A DNA stretch of 64,000 bases from Cupriavidus pauculus (GCF_022179805.1 NZ_BPUO01000010.1:1-64000), one strand, 5' to 3'. Shown: positions 52,482-62,001, counted from the stretch's first letter. Numbers and translations are program-made. The notes: generated by a model not told the origin, from the sequence alone.

Positions 52482-54515
52482 TCAGGTGGCGGCTCGCCGC
52501 GGTGCCGGCGTGTCCGCCAGGTAGATCTCGAACACCTCGACCAGATGCCGGATCCCCTGTTCGAGGTCGTCGGCGGACGACTCAGGCGCGCAAGCCGGCT
52601 GCCTGTACGTGCCCGATGCCAGCGCGTCGAGCATGCAGGCCGCTATCGCATCGTAGCGATCGGCGCGTTGCCGGGCATGGGCGTCCGGCTCGCCGGCGCG
52701 CAGCACCTCGATCACGGCGGCGGCCCCGCATACCGACCGCAGCGCCACGATCACCTCGCGAAGCTGTTCCAGCTTCACCGAGCGCCACTGCCCTTCCAGT
52801 AGCATGCGCTCGCGCGTGACTTCGAGCCGCGTGCTCGTCATGCCGGCCTCGCGCTGCAGCCGATCCAGCGAGTCATCGGCGTCACCGGCCATCCGCAGCG
52901 CCGCCGACGCAAACGCCATGTTGGCGCCGATGGCCGCCGACAGGGCTGACTTCAGGGCGTTGTTCTCCTTGTCAGGCCAAAGCAGGAAACTCGCCGCCAC
53001 ACCCACGCAGGCACCCACGAATTCATTGGTCAGGCGCGCCATCACCAGGCCGTTGGCGGGATGAATGAAGTCCGACAGCATCATGAACATTGGCGTCAGG
53101 AAGACCACGAACAGGCCGTAGTTCACCAGCCGCAGTGCAACGGTGATGACCGCAAGCGGCAGGATCGCCAGGATCATCGCGACCGGATCGGACAGGTGGG
53201 TCAGCAGCACGGCCGCCATCGCCCCGCCGACGAGCGTGCCGCAGGCGCGCTCCAGGATGCGCAGCCAGGTATTGGCGGAAACAGGCTGGGTCACGACAAT
53301 GGCGGCGATTGCGCCCCAGTAGGCGAAGGTGACGCTGAACCACGTGCCGATCATGTAGGCCAGCACCGACGCCACCGCCACCCGCAGCGCATGGCGCCAC
53401 ACCAATGCATCGATCCCCATCGCACCGGCAGGCGCGGTCGATGGCGCCTGGCGGTCGGCCGCGAGTGATTGATCGCGGTCTGCCAGCCGCGCGATAGCGG
53501 TGGCGGCAAAGGCAACGGCGCGCGACGCCGGATCGTTCAAGCCGGCCGTCTTCTGCATCAACGCCATGGCCTGCGCGCGCAAGACTTCGGGCTGCGGGAG
53601 TTGTTGCTGGACCTGCCCGGTCACCGTTTGCAGCAGGCTCCGCAGTTCCGCGAGCAGGGCCTGCGAAGGCGCGTCATATCCTGAGGCACCTTCGCGCCGG
53701 CAATGTCCCATGGCGATCAGCGCCGAAAACACCCTGCCCGCAGCGTCGATGCCGCGCCCCAGCACGGGGTGGTTGCGCACGTCATGCGCCGCCAGCGCCC
53801 TGCCGCGCTCGATCGACATACGCACGCCACGCCGGTAGACCGTGTCGAACGCCGTCCAGCCTTGCGCGTCCGTCTGCATGTCGCCTTGCCGCAGCGATTC
53901 GAGAAAGCCCGCCATGTCCTCGAGCCTGCCGAAGATCGTGGCAAGCGTCAGGCATGCCGATTGGGGAAACGGCATGGGCCACAGAAACACGCAGAAGAGG
54001 ATGGTCCAGGCGGATCCCAGCAGGAAGTAGCCCATGTGGGCCAGGGCACCGGCCAGTGGCTCGGGCGTTGCAATGCCGATGACAACCGCGAGCGAGGCGA
54101 TCAGTCCCGCCTGCGCCGGCATTGGCCCCAGCGACGGCTTGTAGGACCGCGTCAGCCCACAGAGAAATACCAGCACGAACAGGGTGAGGATGCTGGCCGC
54201 ATAGCCCCAATGGGCACCATAAACGGCCATCGGCAAGACGACGGCGCCGAGCGCGGCAAAGATGCCCATCGACTTCAGGCGCGACGACTTTGATCCCTGG
54301 GGGTCGCAAAGACAGGTCCAGAACGCAGCCACCGCGCCGAACGCGATGTCGGGACGACCGAGTAGCGCCGCCGCGCAAAGCATTGGCGCCATCGCCAGCG
54401 CCGCGTGGATGCCCTCGGTGATCGCAATGCGCTCGGGCGTGATCGCGAACACATGCCCTTCTGACCAGAGGGTGCGACGGCTGACCTGGGAGACGATCTT
54501 ACCGATCATGGGCAT
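52482..54515 (-). CDS. FUSC-family membrane protein (aromatic acid exporter-like)
   Basis: A 677-residue inner-membrane protein of the FUSC/YccS-AaeB type. Two hydrophobic blocks are visible. The first (about residues 35-190) has several helices. The second (about 370-510) has SVLAYMIGTWFSVTFAYWGAIAAIVVTQPVSANTWLRILERACGTLVGG, the typical FUSC_2 signature. Soluble regions lie between them and at the C-terminus. AaeB relatives export hydroxylated aromatic acids. The usual MFP (AaeA) and small AaeX genes are absent. The ATG at 54515 follows a G-rich stretch; another lies at 54509. Confidence 0.85.
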   Translation of the reverse strand: MPMIGKIVSQVSRRTLWSEGHVFAITPERIAITEGIHAALAMAPMLCAAALLGRPDIAFGAVAAFWTCLCDPQGSKSSRLKSMGIFAALGAVVLPMAVYGAHWGYAASILTLFVLVFLCGLTRSYKPSLGPMPAQAGLIASLAVVIGIATPEPLAGALAHMGYFLLGSAWTILFCVFLWPMPFPQSACLTLATIFGRLEDMAGFLESLRQGDMQTDAQGWTAFDTVYRRGVRMSIERGRALAAHDVRNHPVLGRGIDAAGRVFSALIAMGHCRREGASGYDAPSQALLAELRSLLQTVTGQVQQQLPQPEVLRAQAMALMQKTAGLNDPASRAVAFAATAIARLADRDQSLAADRQAPSTAPAGAMGIDALVWRHALRVAVASVLAYMIGTWFSVTFAYWGAIAAIVVTQPVSANTWLRILERACGTLVGGAMAAVLLTHLSDPVAMILAILPLAVITVALRLVNYGLFVVFLTPMFMMLSDFIHPANGLVMARLTNEFVGACVGVAASFLLWPDKENNALKSALSAAIGANMAFASAALRMAGDADDSLDRLQREAGMTSTRLEVTRERMLLEGQWRSVKLEQLREVIVALRSVCGAAAVIEVLRAGEPDAHARQRADRYDAIAACMLDALASGTYRQPACAPESSADDLEQGIRHLVEVFEIYLADTPAPRRAAT

Positions 54516-54690
54516 GGCACCCCCCGATACGCTGAATACGCTGAGTTGTTGGCTTGCTGACGCTGACGACGTGCGGGGAGTTTTCCGCCTCCCCATTCTA
54601 GACAACGGCGGAGGCGCCTAAGGCTCCCTCCCCCACCCCCGGGTTTACGTTACTTGCCCCTCCCTCTCACCCCGCCTAAATTCATGGTTA

Positions 54691-54702
54691 ATTGTTAACA
54701 AT
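54691..54702. promoter_or_regulatory. Putative GntR operator upstream of enolase-superfamily gene
   Basis: A perfect 12-base palindrome, ATTGTTAACAAT, is followed by a second half site, CAATTGTT, at 54703-54710. It lies 33 bases before the first gene of the 54735-58341 operon. A related sequence, ACAATTAACAAT, at 58396 precedes the GntR gene. Symmetry and size fit FCD-type GntR sites. Confidence 0.6.
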
Positions 54703-54734
54703 CAATTGTTGGCAAGCCTAGAAACGAGGAAAAC

Positions 54735-55925
54735 ATGCGTATTGAGCACTTTGAGACCATCGCCTGCGACGCTGGGTGGCGTAATTACTACTTTCTGAAG
54801 GTTGTGACGTCTGACGGCACGGTTGGCTGGAGCGAGTACGACGAGTCGTTTGGGCCGCCGGGGTTGACCGGTGTGATCGAGCAGCTCGGTGCGCGGTTGA
54901 TCGGCAAGTCCGTGTACGACCACGAGCAAGCGTATGGCCGGCTGGCGGCGTCGTTACGGCCGGCGCCTTATGGGCTCAGTGCCGAGGCGATTGGTGCGAT
55001 CGAGAATGCCTTGCTCGATGCGAAGGCCAAGTCGTTGGGGCTGCCGGTTTATCAGCTGCTGGGCGGCAAGCATCGGGATAGCGTGCCGATTTACTGGTCG
55101 CACTGCGCCACTTGGCGGATCAGCCATCCCAAGCTGTATCCGCCGGCCATTGTCGATCTGGATGGAGTGAAGAAGGCCGGTGAAGACGCACGCAAGTCGG
55201 GGATTTCGGCGCTGAAGACGAATCTGTTTGTCGATGAAAATGGCAAGCCGCGCCAGTGGATGGCCGGTTTTGGTTCGCCTTATGCGCCGTCGCTGAACGT
55301 CGACAAGGCGTTGATCCGGAATCTGCGGGCGCATCTGGAAGCGCTGCGCGACGGTGCCGGCCCGGACGTCGATATTCTCGTGGACCTGAATTTCAACGCG
55401 CGCACCGAGGGTTATCTTTCGCTGATCAATGCGATCAAGGATTTCGATCTGTTCTGGGTCGAGCTTGATATCTACAACCCGGACGCCATGGCGTATATCC
55501 GCCAGCGCAGTCACGCACCGATCGCGGCCTGCGAGACGCTGTTTGGCGTGCGCCAGTTCCTGCCTTATTTCCAGGCGCAGTCCATGGATGTGGCCATTGT
55601 CGATGCGGTGTGGAATGGCGTCTGGCAGGCGATGAAGATTGCCAACGTGGCCGATGCGTTCGACGTCAATATCGCGCCGCATAACTTCTACAGCCATCTC
55701 TCCACGATGATGAATGTGCATTTTGCGGCGGCGGTGCCGAATCTGCGCGTCATGGAAGTGGACGTGGACCGGCTGTCCTGGGACGACGAACTCTTTACCA
55801 GCACGCCGCAAATCGAACGTGGCGGGATTCTGGTGCCGGATGCCCCGGGTTGGGGTTGCGATCCCATCGAGGAAGCGCTGCGCGCCCATCCGCCGCAAGT
55901 CCGTCGCAGCCATCTGGGCCTGTAA
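54735..55925 (+). CDS. Mandelate racemase/enolase-superfamily dehydratase-like protein
   Basis: A 396-residue member of the mandelate racemase branch. The second-strand base motif is LKTN (K-x-N, as in galactonate dehydratase rather than K-x-K). Metal ligands are Asp in VDLNFN, Glu in FWVELD and Glu in AACETLFG. The general acid-base pair is Asp in VDAVWNG and His in IAPHNFYSH. This pattern suggests a sugar-acid or hydroxyacid dehydratase. GAGGA precedes the ATG. It heads an operon with an MFS carrier, a ketopantoate-reductase-like enzyme and a GntR gene. Confidence 0.82.
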   Translation: MRIEHFETIACDAGWRNYYFLKVVTSDGTVGWSEYDESFGPPGLTGVIEQLGARLIGKSVYDHEQAYGRLAASLRPAPYGLSAEAIGAIENALLDAKAKSLGLPVYQLLGGKHRDSVPIYWSHCATWRISHPKLYPPAIVDLDGVKKAGEDARKSGISALKTNLFVDENGKPRQWMAGFGSPYAPSLNVDKALIRNLRAHLEALRDGAGPDVDILVDLNFNARTEGYLSLINAIKDFDLFWVELDIYNPDAMAYIRQRSHAPIAACETLFGVRQFLPYFQAQSMDVAIVDAVWNGVWQAMKIANVADAFDVNIAPHNFYSHLSTMMNVHFAAAVPNLRVMEVDVDRLSWDDELFTSTPQIERGGILVPDAPGWGCDPIEEALRAHPPQVRRSHLGL

Positions 55926-56049
55926 GTCCTTCAAATCCTAAATACCGATCACTTCCCGGGAGGAGGTGGAGACCGTCGCGCGCTGGCGCGACCGACCTCC
56001 CCTCGGGAGCCGCCTATATCACCACCATTCGAATGGCTGGAGCAGGATC

Positions 56050-57387
56050 ATGATGACAGTTTCCACCCCCGCCGCGCGGCAGCACGCGGCGCCTTCGCAC
56101 ACGCGTGACGAGGTGAAGCAAACCTTTGCCAAGGTCACGCTGCGCATTATTCCGTTCCTTTTCATCTGCTATGTCTTTGCCTACCTGGACCGCGTCAATA
56201 TTGGCTTTGCCGCGCTGCAGATGAAGCAGGATCTGGCGTTCTCGGACGCCGTCTACGGTCTGGGGGCCGGCATTTTCTTCCTCGGCTATTTTCTGTTCGA
56301 GGTGCCCAGCAACCTGCTGCTCGAAAAGATTGGCGCGCGCAAGACGCTGATGCGGATCATGGTCGTGTGGGGATGCATTTCGGCGAGCTTCGCGTTTATC
56401 AGCACGCCCACGCAGTTCTACGTGGCCCGCTTTCTCCTGGGCGCGTTCGAGGCCGGATTCTTTCCCGGTATCGTGCTGTACCTGACGTACTGGTACCCGC
56501 CCGCCATGCGTGGAAAGATCATTACGCTCTTCATGTCCGCCATTGCGGTATCGGGTGTGATTGGCGGCCCGCTGTCCGGCTGGATCATGGTCAACATGAC
56601 CGGTGCGTCGGGTCTGAATGGCTGGCAATGGCTGTTTATTATCGAGGCGGTGCCGTCGATTATTCTCGGCGTGCTGGTGATGTTTGTGCTGTCTGACAAG
56701 CCGGCAGATGCCCGCTGGCTCACGGCGCGGGAAAAAGAGATCCTGATCCATGAAGTGGGTGAAAACGGCGCGCATGGTCATGGTCATTCGTTCGCGAAAA
56801 CGCTGCGCGATCCGCGACTCTATGCCATGTCGATGATTTACTTCACGATCGCCGCCGGCCTGTACATCATCAGTTTCTGGCTGCCCGAAATGGTGCGCAG
56901 CTATCACGTGACCAATCCCCTGCAGATCGGCATCCTGTCGGCGATTCCTTATGTGGTGACGTGCGTCGGCATGGTGATCGTCGGCAAGCATTCCGACAAG
57001 ACCGGCGAACGCCGCTGGCACGTGGCACTGGGCATGATCGTTGCCGCGATTGGGCTGGTCACCGTAACGTTTGTCCATACCAGCCTGGTGGTCGCGCTGG
57101 TCGTGTTCTCGATTACCACGCTCGGCATCCTGACCGCCATGCCGCTGTTCTGGACGATTCCCACCTCATACTTGTCCGCGTCCGGTGCGGCCGGCGGTAT
57201 TGCCGTTATCAACAGCATTGGACTGATTGGCGGTTTCGCCAGCCCGTCCGTGCTCGGCTGGGTCAAGATTACGACCGGATCCCTGAACTACGGCCTGTAC
57301 ACGTTTGCGATAGCGCTGGTACTGGGCGCGATTCTGCTGCTGACGGCCATGCCACAGCGATTGCTCAAGGGCGACGCTCGCGTTTAA
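56050..57387 (+). CDS. MFS transporter, anion:cation symporter family
   Basis: A 445-residue, 12-helix carrier. FLFICYVFAYLDRVNIGFAALQM is the typical first helix of ACS carriers for tartrate, galactonate or allantoate. LFEVPSNLLLEKIGARK and FFPGIVLYLTYWYP also fit. A His-rich GHGHSF lies in the central loop. The ATG at 56050 follows AGCAGG; another ATG comes directly after it. It probably brings in the substrate of the enolase-superfamily dehydratase encoded upstream. Confidence 0.88.
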   Translation: MMTVSTPAARQHAAPSHTRDEVKQTFAKVTLRIIPFLFICYVFAYLDRVNIGFAALQMKQDLAFSDAVYGLGAGIFFLGYFLFEVPSNLLLEKIGARKTLMRIMVVWGCISASFAFISTPTQFYVARFLLGAFEAGFFPGIVLYLTYWYPPAMRGKIITLFMSAIAVSGVIGGPLSGWIMVNMTGASGLNGWQWLFIIEAVPSIILGVLVMFVLSDKPADARWLTAREKEILIHEVGENGAHGHGHSFAKTLRDPRLYAMSMIYFTIAAGLYIISFWLPEMVRSYHVTNPLQIGILSAIPYVVTCVGMVIVGKHSDKTGERRWHVALGMIVAAIGLVTVTFVHTSLVVALVVFSITTLGILTAMPLFWTIPTSYLSASGAAGGIAVINSIGLIGGFASPSVLGWVKITTGSLNYGLYTFAIALVLGAILLLTAMPQRLLKGDARV

Positions 57388-57402
57388 TTAAAAGGAGACA
57401 TC

Positions 57403-58341
57403 ATGCGAATTCTGGTTTTGGGCGCCGGCGCGATCGGCGGCTACTATGGCGGCCGGCTGGTTCAGCACGGCGCGGACGTCACCTTTCTCGTGCGCCCGGC
57501 GCGGCGCGCCATTCTCGAACGCGATGGCCTGAACATTCGCAGCCAATACGGCGATTTCAAGGCCACCGTGAAAACGGTCACCCAGCAGGAGCTGAACGGG
57601 CACTATGACATCGTGCTGCTGACCAGCAAGGCTTATGACCTCGATTCCGCCATCGAAGCCATTCGCCCCACGGTGGGTCCGAATACCGCCGTGCTGCCGT
57701 TGCTGAATGGCATGGCGCATATCGACAAGCTCAATGCGGAGTTTGGTGCGGAGCGCGTACTCGGCGGGCTGGCGAAAATCATCGTCGCGCTCGACAAGGA
57801 AGGCACGATTCAGCATTTGAACGACTGGTGCTATATCAAGTTCGGCGAACAGTCGGGCGTGATGAGCGACCGCGTGCTGGCCCTGCAGCGAGCATTTCCG
57901 CAAGACAGCGTCAAGGCCAGTGCCGTGCCGGACATCATGCATAACCTGTGGGAGAAGTTCGTTCATCTCTCCACGGTTGCTACGGTGACTACGCTGCTAC
58001 GCGCCAGCGTCGGTGAAATTGCCACGGTGCCCGGCGGTACTGAATTCTTCTATCAGGTGCTGGCGGTTCACGCCGAGGTCGCCGCCCGTGAGGGATATCC
58101 GATGACCGACGCATTCCTGGCGGAATACCGGGCGCTGTTCGCCAACAAGGAATCGGCGTATGTCCCGTCGATCTTGCGCGACCTGGAACGCAAGTCGGCC
58201 ATCGAGGGCGAGCACATTGTCGGCTACATGCTCTCGCGCATCCGGGCGCATGGCCTGGATGAAACCGTCCATCGGATTTGCTGGCTGAACCTGCAAGCCT
58301 ACGATCTACGGCGGGCGACAGGAAGGCTGATTCCTCAATAA
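57403..58341 (+). CDS. Ketopantoate reductase (ApbA/PanE)-family protein
   Basis: A 312-residue NADP-dependent reductase of the ApbA family. RILVLGAGAIGGYYGGRLVQHGADVTFLVR is the Rossmann fold. LTSKAYDLDSAIEAI holds the family Lys. DIMHNLWEKFVHLSTVATVTTL is the C-terminal catalytic segment. In a catabolic operon beside a dehydratase it probably reduces or oxidises a 2-keto acid rather than making pantothenate. AAAGGAGAC precedes the ATG, 15 bases after the MFS gene. Confidence 0.87.
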   Translation: MRILVLGAGAIGGYYGGRLVQHGADVTFLVRPARRAILERDGLNIRSQYGDFKATVKTVTQQELNGHYDIVLLTSKAYDLDSAIEAIRPTVGPNTAVLPLLNGMAHIDKLNAEFGAERVLGGLAKIIVALDKEGTIQHLNDWCYIKFGEQSGVMSDRVLALQRAFPQDSVKASAVPDIMHNLWEKFVHLSTVATVTTLLRASVGEIATVPGGTEFFYQVLAVHAEVAAREGYPMTDAFLAEYRALFANKESAYVPSILRDLERKSAIEGEHIVGYMLSRIRAHGLDETVHRICWLNLQAYDLRRATGRLIPQ

Positions 58342-58395
58342 ATCATGCCTTGAAAGGCACTTTTGCTCCACTCGGCCGCCTGGGATTAACTGCCC

Positions 58396-58407
58396 ACAAT
58401 TAACAAT
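58396..58407. promoter_or_regulatory. Putative GntR autoregulatory site
   Basis: ACAATTAACAAT lies 117 bases before the GntR start. Its reverse complement begins ATTGTTAA, as does the perfect dyad at 54691. It is less symmetric than that site. Confidence 0.4.
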
Positions 58408-58523
58408 CGCCTCCGCCGGGCGGTATGATGCCAGTCATCCGCCCTTGTCTGGCAGCCCAGGCTAGCGCCTCGCACCCGCTCCACGATTGGTTCGGGTGCG
58501 TTTCCGTTTCCGGTCAAGCATCT

Positions 58524-59204
58524 ATGAGTACTCGCATTGAAATCGACAAACGCAGCCTGGATCGGCAAGCCGCCGACTGGATTCGCGACGCCATTTTTTC
58601 TGGCGACCTCGCGCCCGGTTCCCGGCTGACCGAAATAGCGCTGGCCAAACAGATTGGCCTGTCGCGCTCCACGGTTCGCGCCGGCATGCAGCGCCTGGCC
58701 AGTGAAGGTCTTCTGATCCAGCACGCCTATACCGGATGGGAAGTCGTGTCGCTGTCGGCGGAAGACGCCTGGGAGCTTTACACGCTGCGCAGCAACCTGG
58801 AAGGCATGGCCTCAAAGCTTGCCGCCGCAAGTATCGACGACGCCGGCCGCAAGAAACTGCGCGAGGCACTGGCGGAGCTGAAATCCGCTATCGCCGATTC
58901 AGATCGCAGGCGCATCGCCGAGGCCGACCTGACTTTTCACAAGACGGTTGTCGCGCTGTCGGGCCATCGCCGGCTGATCGTCCAGTACGGATTGATCAGC
59001 GACCCGGTGATGCTCTACATCCTCATGACGACAAAACTGATGGAGTATTCCGAGGCGATATATGCCGAGCACGAGCATATGGCGTCGGCAATCCTGCAGG
59101 GGGACACGGCGGAAGCCGAAAAACTGGCCCATGACTATGCGCAGATGCATGGCGAACGCCTGGTGAACGTATTGCAGGCGCAAGGCGAGTTTCAGGAAAT
59201 ATGA
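58524..59204 (+). CDS. GntR-family (FCD) transcriptional regulator
   Basis: A 226-residue FadR-subfamily regulator. The winged helix (about 8-75) has ADWIRDAIFSGDLAPGSRLTEIALAKQIGLSRSTVRAGMQRLASEGLL. The FCD effector domain follows, with metal-site residues in ADLTFHKTVV and EHEHMASAI. The ATG at 58524 gives the usual length; an upstream codon at 58425 would add an unrelated leader. It follows the enolase-MFS-reductase operon, with shared ATTGTTAA-type sites before both units. It is therefore the likely repressor, released by the sugar acid. Confidence 0.88.
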   Translation: MSTRIEIDKRSLDRQAADWIRDAIFSGDLAPGSRLTEIALAKQIGLSRSTVRAGMQRLASEGLLIQHAYTGWEVVSLSAEDAWELYTLRSNLEGMASKLAAASIDDAGRKKLREALAELKSAIADSDRRRIAEADLTFHKTVVALSGHRRLIVQYGLISDPVMLYILMTTKLMEYSEAIYAEHEHMASAILQGDTAEAEKLAHDYAQMHGERLVNVLQAQGEFQEI

Positions 59205-59210
59205 AGCGGA

Positions 59211-59243
59211 ACGGCGCCGATGCTTCCAGAGCATCGGCGCCGT
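59211..59243. terminator. Strong hairpin terminator between convergent genes
   Basis: A perfect 14-base stem with a five-base loop: ACGGCGCCGATGCT at 59211-59224, TCCAG, then its complement at 59230-59243. It begins seven bases after the GntR stop and lies ahead of the convergent lactonase gene end at 59275. There is no long U tract, but the stem is very stable and could act in both directions. Confidence 0.75.
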
Positions 59244-59274
59244 CATTCATCAGGCGCTAGTTACCTCAGTCGCC

Positions 59275-60174
59275 TCAGTCGTAATACGCGGGAAGCACCT
59301 TGAGCTGTTCGGTCTGATGCTTGTCATGGTTGATGAACAGCTTCGCCTTGTAGGTGGCCATCAGTTTCCTGACTTTTTCCATCGACGCGAGCGAATCCGC
59401 TTTGCTGGTATTCAGCGACGGCACGATGCTGTGCTCGAAGTTACCTTCCAGATGCACCACGTCGCCGGACAGAATCACAAAGCCTGTGTTCTTCAGGTGA
59501 ACCATCAGCGACTGGCTACCCGGCGTGTGGCCCGGCGTGGCCACCAGCGTCACGCTGCCGTCGCCGAAAACGTCGGTATCGCCCTCCACCAGCTTCAGGT
59601 CCTTCGGCTTTCCCATCAGCTTGCGCGCCAGCGCCATCAACTGGTTGACGTTTTCATTCGTCCCGTTGGGCGAATGGATCCAGTCATATTCGGCCTTCTG
59701 CATGAGAATCGTCGAGTTCGGGAACAGGCTCACATTGCCGATATGGTCGCCATGCGTGTGCGAAATGGCCACGCGGCCAACATCATCCGGCTTGAGTCCG
59801 AGTTCCGCGAGCTGGGCCGTCAGCGTCTTGTCCAGGTGATAGACGATCAGTTTCGGCAGCGTCGACCAGCCCTTGGGATCGTTGTACGCCGATTCGGGCA
59901 CGCCGGTATCCCAGAGCAGCCAATCCTTGCCATGCTTGACCAGCCAGCAGGTCGACGAGAATTCGACGCTTTTGCCAACGTTCCGGCCCGGCGTCCAGAC
60001 CGACTCGTCATTGGCCAGGGATCGGCCGCAGTCCACGCGGTACAGCCTGTCGGCCACGCCGGCCCGGGTTGCGTCCGGTAGTGCGGACGCCGCGTGCGCA
60101 ACCGGGGCGCCTTCCAGCATGAACAGCAACGACATCACCGCGGATGCCACCGCCACTTTTGTTTGCCTCAGCAT
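59275..60174 (-). CDS. Exported metallo-beta-lactamase-fold hydrolase (AHL-lactonase-like)
   Basis: A 299-residue MBL-fold protein with a signal peptide (about 1-29, cut after AHA). The dinuclear zinc site is intact: SHTHGDH (His139, His141, Asp143, His144), His216 in TPGHTPG, Asp238 in LSGDVVH and His283 in INHDKHQ. The pattern is that of N-acyl-homoserine lactonases (AiiA/AttM group), but most of these are cytosolic. Periplasmic relatives act on varied lactones. AGGAGA precedes the ATG. It is the last gene of a three-gene operon with a cupin and an MFS carrier. Confidence 0.82.
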   Translation of the reverse strand: MLRQTKVAVASAVMSLLFMLEGAPVAHAASALPDATRAGVADRLYRVDCGRSLANDESVWTPGRNVGKSVEFSSTCWLVKHGKDWLLWDTGVPESAYNDPKGWSTLPKLIVYHLDKTLTAQLAELGLKPDDVGRVAISHTHGDHIGNVSLFPNSTILMQKAEYDWIHSPNGTNENVNQLMALARKLMGKPKDLKLVEGDTDVFGDGSVTLVATPGHTPGSQSLMVHLKNTGFVILSGDVVHLEGNFEHSIVPSLNTSKADSLASMEKVRKLMATYKAKLFINHDKHQTEQLKVLPAYYD

Positions 60175-60210
60175 TACCAATTCTCCTGGTGAAGATAATC
60201 GAGTGGGTGA

Positions 60211-60600
60211 TCAGGGCGCACGCAGCACCAGCGGCTTGTTCTTCTCGACAATATAGTGAGCAATTGCCTTGAACCGCGTGGTGCCGGTATTGCAGACGTT
60301 ATGCATTTCTTCCTGCCCGAACTGCAGTGGATGTCCCGCCACAAGAATCTGGTCAGGCTTGTGGTCGAACTTCGCCACCGCCGCGCCTTCGAGCACATAG
60401 GCACTTTCAATCCCTGGATGCGCATGCCGGGTCGTGCACTGACCGGGTTCGAGTTCAGCAATCACGCTGACCGTCTCGTACCCTGGCGGAAAATCGATGG
60501 TCTGCAGCGCCGTTCGTTTCTGGGCAAACGCGTTGCTACCTGCGCCCAGCAGAACGGCCGCGGCCGCGACAACGGCCAGGGATCGGCTTGGATATTTCAT
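60211..60600 (-). CDS. Exported small cupin protein
   Basis: A 129-residue single cupin domain with a signal peptide (about 1-26, cut after FAQ or AFA). Metal ligands are in RHAHPGIESAYVLEG (two His, Glu) and a later His in EEMHNVCNTG. The fold is certain, the reaction is not. GGAGAAG precedes the ATG at 60600. It lies between the MFS carrier gene and the lactonase gene, and all three are on one strand with 36-47-base gaps. Export together with the lactonase suggests joint action in the periplasm. Confidence 0.85.
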   Translation of the reverse strand: MKYPSRSLAVVAAAAVLLGAGSNAFAQKRTALQTIDFPPGYETVSVIAELEPGQCTTRHAHPGIESAYVLEGAAVAKFDHKPDQILVAGHPLQFGQEEMHNVCNTGTTRFKAIAHYIVEKNKPLVLRAP

Positions 60601-60647
60601 GGTGTCTTCTCCAGATAAATAGTTGTTATTGCGGTACTTCAGGGGGA

Positions 60648-61940
60648 TTAACTGCCCCGTGCGCGTTGAACGCGAAAATTCACGAGCGCACAGGCCAGCA
60701 GGAAAACGGCGGTAATGACAAAGACCGGGCGCAGCCCGATGTAGGTGGCCACGGAACTGCCCAGAAACGGGCCGACGACCTGGCCCGAGAATTGCGCCGA
60801 TTGCAGGTAGCCGAGCGTCTTGCCGGAACGGTTTTCCGGCACCGACTGCCGCACCAGCTTGGCGATGGACGGTAGGAGCCCCGCGATGGTCATGCCCATC
60901 ACGCCACGCAGCACCGCCAGTTGCCACCATTCGGTGACAAACGCCTGCGGCACCATCACCAGCGCGGTAGCCACCAGGCATCCGACAATGACGTTCCAGC
61001 TACCAATCCGGTCCGCCAGCGCGCCCAGGCGCGGCGCCGTCAGCATGCTGCCGAAGGCCGAGGCCGCCATCACCACGCCGGCCATGCGGGCCTGGCTGGC
61101 GGTCGGCACACCGAGTTGGCCGATGTAGACCGTGATGATCGGCTCGATGGACATGTTGGCCACCAGCACCATCATTGCGGTGAACAGCAGTGCGACGATG
61201 ACCGGCCACGGCGCCCCGCCCGCGCCTTCGGCGCTTGCGTGTACAGGCACCTTCGTATCGACGTCGCGCTGGAAATCCTCGCGAATCAACGTAACGGTGG
61301 CGATCGCGGCGGCTGCAATCAGCGCACCGCCGACGAAAAACGTGCCCCGGATGCCGAACAGGTCGGGCAGAAATCCACCCACCAGCGGGCCAACCAGGTT
61401 CCCGGAGAGCGCCCCGGTGGACAACAGACCCAGCGCCCAACCGGCTTTCTCGCGCGGCGCCTGCGTGCCGACCAGCACGATGGACGCCGACGCATAGCCG
61501 CCGATCAAGCCGGCAACCAGCCGCAATGCCACCAACTGGTTCACATCCTGCGCGAGGCCGATCAACGACATCACCACCGCCATGCCGATGGCGGCGCGGA
61601 TCAGCATGGGCCTGCGGCCATAGCGGTCGGCAAGGCGCCCCCACAGCGGCGCGGTAACCGCCGTGCCGAAGAACGTCGCGCCAAAGGCGGCGGCAGACCA
61701 CTGGACAATCGCCTGCTGCGACGTCACCCCAAGCTGCTCGACGTAGAGCGGCAGGAACGGCAGCAGCATGCTCAGGCTCACGGCCGTCGTGAAGGAGCCC
61801 ACCACACACACCATCAGGTTCTTGCGCCAATAGCTGACGTTGCGCTGCGCATATCCCGGGATCACAGCGGTTCCGGCGTCCGCCGCCGTAAGCGGCGCAC
61901 CGCCTGCAGATACCGGGTTGTTCATCGTTCTCATGGCCAT
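60648..61940 (-). CDS. MFS transporter, DHA1-like drug efflux family
   Basis: A 430-residue, 12-helix carrier. PLWGRLADRYGRRPMLIRAAIGMAVVM is the loop 2-3 motif of DHA1 drug:proton antiporters, and GLLSTGALSGNLVGPLVGGFL matches antiporter motif C. Such carriers export small organic compounds. Three possible ATGs lie at 61940, 61934 and 61925; the first is used. It heads the operon and is divergent from a LysR gene across a 23-bp palindrome. Confidence 0.87.
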   Translation of the reverse strand: MAMRTMNNPVSAGGAPLTAADAGTAVIPGYAQRNVSYWRKNLMVCVVGSFTTAVSLSMLLPFLPLYVEQLGVTSQQAIVQWSAAAFGATFFGTAVTAPLWGRLADRYGRRPMLIRAAIGMAVVMSLIGLAQDVNQLVALRLVAGLIGGYASASIVLVGTQAPREKAGWALGLLSTGALSGNLVGPLVGGFLPDLFGIRGTFFVGGALIAAAAIATVTLIREDFQRDVDTKVPVHASAEGAGGAPWPVIVALLFTAMMVLVANMSIEPIITVYIGQLGVPTASQARMAGVVMAASAFGSMLTAPRLGALADRIGSWNVIVGCLVATALVMVPQAFVTEWWQLAVLRGVMGMTIAGLLPSIAKLVRQSVPENRSGKTLGYLQSAQFSGQVVGPFLGSSVATYIGLRPVFVITAVFLLACALVNFRVQRARGS

Positions 61941-62001
61941 GCGCCCATCGCTATTGCAGATGACTGAAGGCTATGTGCAATAGCGAATCCCGAGAACTGA
62001 A

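Noticed and set aside
52482-54515. An AaeAB-type exporter operon
   Set aside because: The FUSC protein is alone; no membrane-fusion protein or AaeX-like gene is adjacent.
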